Origin: Niabella sp.
Lineage (GTDB): Bacteria; Bacteroidota; Bacteroidia; Chitinophagales; Chitinophagaceae
NCBI GenBank assembly: GCA_027493055.1
Contig: JAPUDO010000019.1
Location: 49,839-113,838, forward strand
DNA: 64,000 bases
Direction: 5' to 3'
In this document: piece by piece, positions 62,071 to 64,000 of the stretch
How positions within the stretch are numbered: the first letter of the stretch is position 1
Layout: each line of letters starts with the position of its first letter
Position numbers and translations under genes: made by a program
The notes under the pieces: generated by a model
Told to the model about the DNA's origin: nothing
Seen by the model: only the letters and a program-made list of their open reading frames with translations
Database searches by the model: none

Positions 62071-64000
62071 TTAATAAACAATCTCTCTTATTCCATCCTT
62101 TTTGAAAAAAACCTTCAAAGATCCCTCATTGTCTATTATTTTATTAACGGGCACCAGCTCATCCTTTTTCCATTTTTGCCCTGACCGTTTCCAAAGCATT
62201 AATGTTATATAAGTATGCTCCTGCTTTGCATCCAGTTTACCCGAAACATTTACTACGCGGCTATGCTCGCTTTGCGGATGTACATCCCTGGTATCAACAT
62301 CATATATCTTATCCCAGCCTTCATAATTGATCATGGCTAATTGATATATCCCGTTATCAATGATAACAACTTCCCTCCCTTTCACTTTTTTCTTTATTGT
62401 TTTAATAGCTCCTTTTAACTCAGGCAAGGCATAATGGCCCAGTCTTAATTCCGTTGGCACATCAGCGCTTATTTTATCTATCCTTAATATCCCGTTGGGA
62501 AGAGGCATATCTGCCAGCTTCAGTTTTATATGGGGATTTGTTTCCAATACCGCATCCCTGTAATAAATGCCATTATCAAATTTTTTGAAATCGTACAAAC
62601 GCAAAGGCTCCCATTCATTCTTTGCATTCTTAATAATATAATTCATAGAGACCACCCCTTCCACACTATCTGCCTGCCAGGGGAAAGCACTGTTATAAGA
62701 GAGCCTGTTGTAATTTTCGCTGGCGCGGAAGGTTTCCCAGGCCCCAATCAGTTTTACTTTACACCAGGCGCGTATTTCCGAGGCACCGATATTGGGATAA
62801 TCAGTAATCAATATATTAGCCGTATCTGCAAAATGGTTATACACCCGGCCTTTCTTCATTTCCGTATCCCAGGCGCCGTCATTCTCTGTTGCTGTCCAGA
62901 ATGGACTGTCTTTGGGTAACATTAGCGCAAAAAAAGCCTTGCCCATCCAGTACACACTTCCCCTGCAACTATAAGGCTGCACTGCCGGCTCAAAAGAACC
63001 ATACACACCAAGTGTGGGAACATTATCTTTTAAAAAACCAGGATGGGTTAAAAACTGCTTCATTACGCCTGATGCAATTCTTCGCATCCAACCATAATTT
63101 ACTTTGGGATCATTTTGCAGTCCCATCAAAGCAAAGGGCACTACCGAACCGATCCTGTAGGTCATGCTTCTTCCCCATACAATCATTTCTCCGTCTTTGC
63201 TGAACATACAGGGATAGGAGACTTTCAGATCATCAAAGTTTTTGAGGAACTTTTCAGCATATACAGGATAATATTTCTTTCCAAAATATGCTGCCCATAG
63301 CGGACCATACATCTGGAAAGCCCACATGCTGTAATAATCATAAGCCGGCGCATCGTTATACCATCCGCTGCCGCGGTAATGCTCTAATGATTTATCCAGG
63401 TATTCAACCAGCAGCTTTTCGTTAACAGCATAGCCTTTCATTTTAAAGAAGCTCAATACAAAAATGTTAAAGAACTTCCAGTTGGAGCCTACTGTTTTGC
63501 CATCGCCATAGCTCAGCATGGTATGTGCCAAAAGATCTTTTTGTTCTTTGGTCAATGGATCAAACAGCACTTCAGGAACATAAAACAGGGAAACCGCCAA
63601 AGCGCCAAACTCAACCAATACCTGGCTGGGGCCGCCTCCTTTTTCCTGCGGCTTTATATATGATTTGCTTTTGGCGTTCAGCAGGTTCAAGATCTGGTGA
63701 CGGTAATAATCAGCCACACGGATATTATTTAATACCAGGTTCGAGTCTTCTTTCAGCAATGGGGCGGCAATAAATAAAGTACGGCTTAAGCCTTCCAGCT
63801 TTTCTGTTGGCACCTGTGCTACCGACCTGGGATAGCTTTTGCCTGGCTCTTTGGGGAACTGCATTGGGTCATCTATATTGTCAATATAGCTGAATGCGCC
63901 CCGCAGCAGGTACAGGCCCATTTGCTTCCAGTGCTCGCGGGTAATACCGGTTTTAGGGCTTAGTTTATAATCCGGTTTATCTATCTTAAATGAAGGCTGG
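62071..64000 (-). CDS. DUF2264-domain protein (partial at the window edge)
   Basis: About 643 residues visible; the frame is open through the right edge, so the start and any signal peptide are outside. The visible N-terminal part reads PDYKLSPKTGITREHWKQMG, then LEGLSRTLFIAAPLL, the helical-toroid DUF2264 region. The last 150 residues are a beta domain. DUF2264 is linked to a glucuronidase-type glycoside hydrolase family, as far as I recall (GH154). It precedes the GH2 gene on the same strand. Confidence 0.85.
   Translation of the reverse strand, partial: QPSFKIDKPDYKLSPKTGITREHWKQMGLYLLRGAFSYIDNIDDPMQFPKEPGKSYPRSVAQVPTEKLEGLSRTLFIAAPLLKEDSNLVLNNIRVADYYRHQILNLLNAKSKSYIKPQEKGGGPSQVLVEFGALAVSLFYVPEVLFDPLTKEQKDLLAHTMLSYGDGKTVGSNWKFFNIFVLSFFKMKGYAVNEKLLVEYLDKSLEHYRGSGWYNDAPAYDYYSMWAFQMYGPLWAAYFGKKYYPVYAEKFLKNFDDLKVSYPCMFSKDGEMIVWGRSMTYRIGSVVPFALMGLQNDPKVNYGWMRRIASGVMKQFLTHPGFLKDNVPTLGVYGSFEPAVQPYSCRGSVYWMGKAFFALMLPKDSPFWTATENDGAWDTEMKKGRVYNHFADTANILITDYPNIGASEIRAWCKVKLIGAWETFRASENYNRLSYNSAFPWQADSVEGVVSMNYIIKNAKNEWEPLRLYDFKKFDNGIYYRDAVLETNPHIKLKLADMPLPNGILRIDKISADVPTELRLGHYALPELKGAIKTIKKKVKGREVVIIDNGIYQLAMINYEGWDKIYDVDTRDVHPQSEHSRVVNVSGKLDAKQEHTYITLMLWKRSGQKWKKDELVPVNKIIDNEGSLKVFFKKDGIREIVY

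Noticed and set aside
1-64000. Search for tRNA, rRNA, tmRNA, RNase P and riboswitches
   Set aside because: No cloverleaf or conserved core motif was recognised by eye; a covariance search could still find a short one.

Overview
The window looks like a chromosome segment of a Bacteroidota bacterium, most likely of the family Chitinophagaceae. This is an inference from three things. It carries a SusC/SusD polysaccharide-utilisation locus with an ECF sigma factor and FecR anti-sigma factor. It has many short lipoproteins with a C-[SK]-K start. Promoters match the Bacteroidota form TTTG-N19-21-TAnnTTTG, often only a few bases from the start codon, and Shine-Dalgarno sites are largely absent. There are no rRNA or tRNA genes, CRISPR arrays, prophage genes or transposases that I can see.

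Layout. 1-3064 (+): tail of an unknown gene, a leucine-rich-repeat protein, a cupin, a repeat-filled gap, then a short cluster (small membrane peptide, CMD/AhpD-like protein, TfoX C-domain protein). 3300-9042 (-): a run of secreted proteins and lipoproteins (ZU5-like, two CarboxypepD_reg paralogues and the wreck of a third, YceI, cupin, small secreted protein, SnoaL-like lipoprotein). 9095-10914 (-): a LytS/LytR-type two-component pair. 11641-13698 (-): secreted phosphoesterase and EEP-fold nuclease. 13804-19248: pheS, a Tiki/EreA-like secreted protein, PhnA, a small outer-membrane-type protein and a patatin, separated by repeat-rich gaps.

19868-36834 (-) is the main system: a glucan-utilisation locus. 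In transcription order it holds an ECF sigma factor, FecR, an STN-containing SusC, SusD, a PKD/carbohydrate-binding lipoprotein with a duplicated module, a BACON-GH16 endoglucanase, a DUF3788 protein, a GH144-type beta-glucanase, a GH43-discoidin-Fn3 protein, an SGNH hydrolase and a GH3 beta-glucosidase. Surface GH16 plus GH144 and GH3 suggests beta-1,3- and/or beta-1,2-glucan. FecR and the STN domain imply trans-envelope substrate sensing. A plus-strand intrinsic terminator sits antisense to the susC leader, and a second promoter lies before the GH144 gene.

36902-49841 (mostly -): orphan histidine kinase, TlpA-type thioredoxin, gatB, an odd surface protein with an internal lipobox-like tail (+), a PDZ-only protein, a small membrane protein, a Kch-type channel with a zinc ribbon, and alaS. 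50190-58646: metzincin-like protease, an all-helical unknown protein, group III truncated haemoglobin, PepSY-like protein, dgt (-) and an M28 peptidase. 58808-64000 (-): GH2 beta-galactosidase and a DUF2264 protein that runs off the window.

Non-coding structure is the other theme. Gaps contain dispersed repeat words, a 28-bp GTAC-rich repeat in four direct copies, small perfect hairpins with different stems but related loops, and G/C-rich palindromic elements. Two of the palindromic elements lie in frame inside protein genes (alaS and the GH43 gene). A promoter-to-terminator unit with no ORF at about 53083-53191 (-) is a candidate small RNA.
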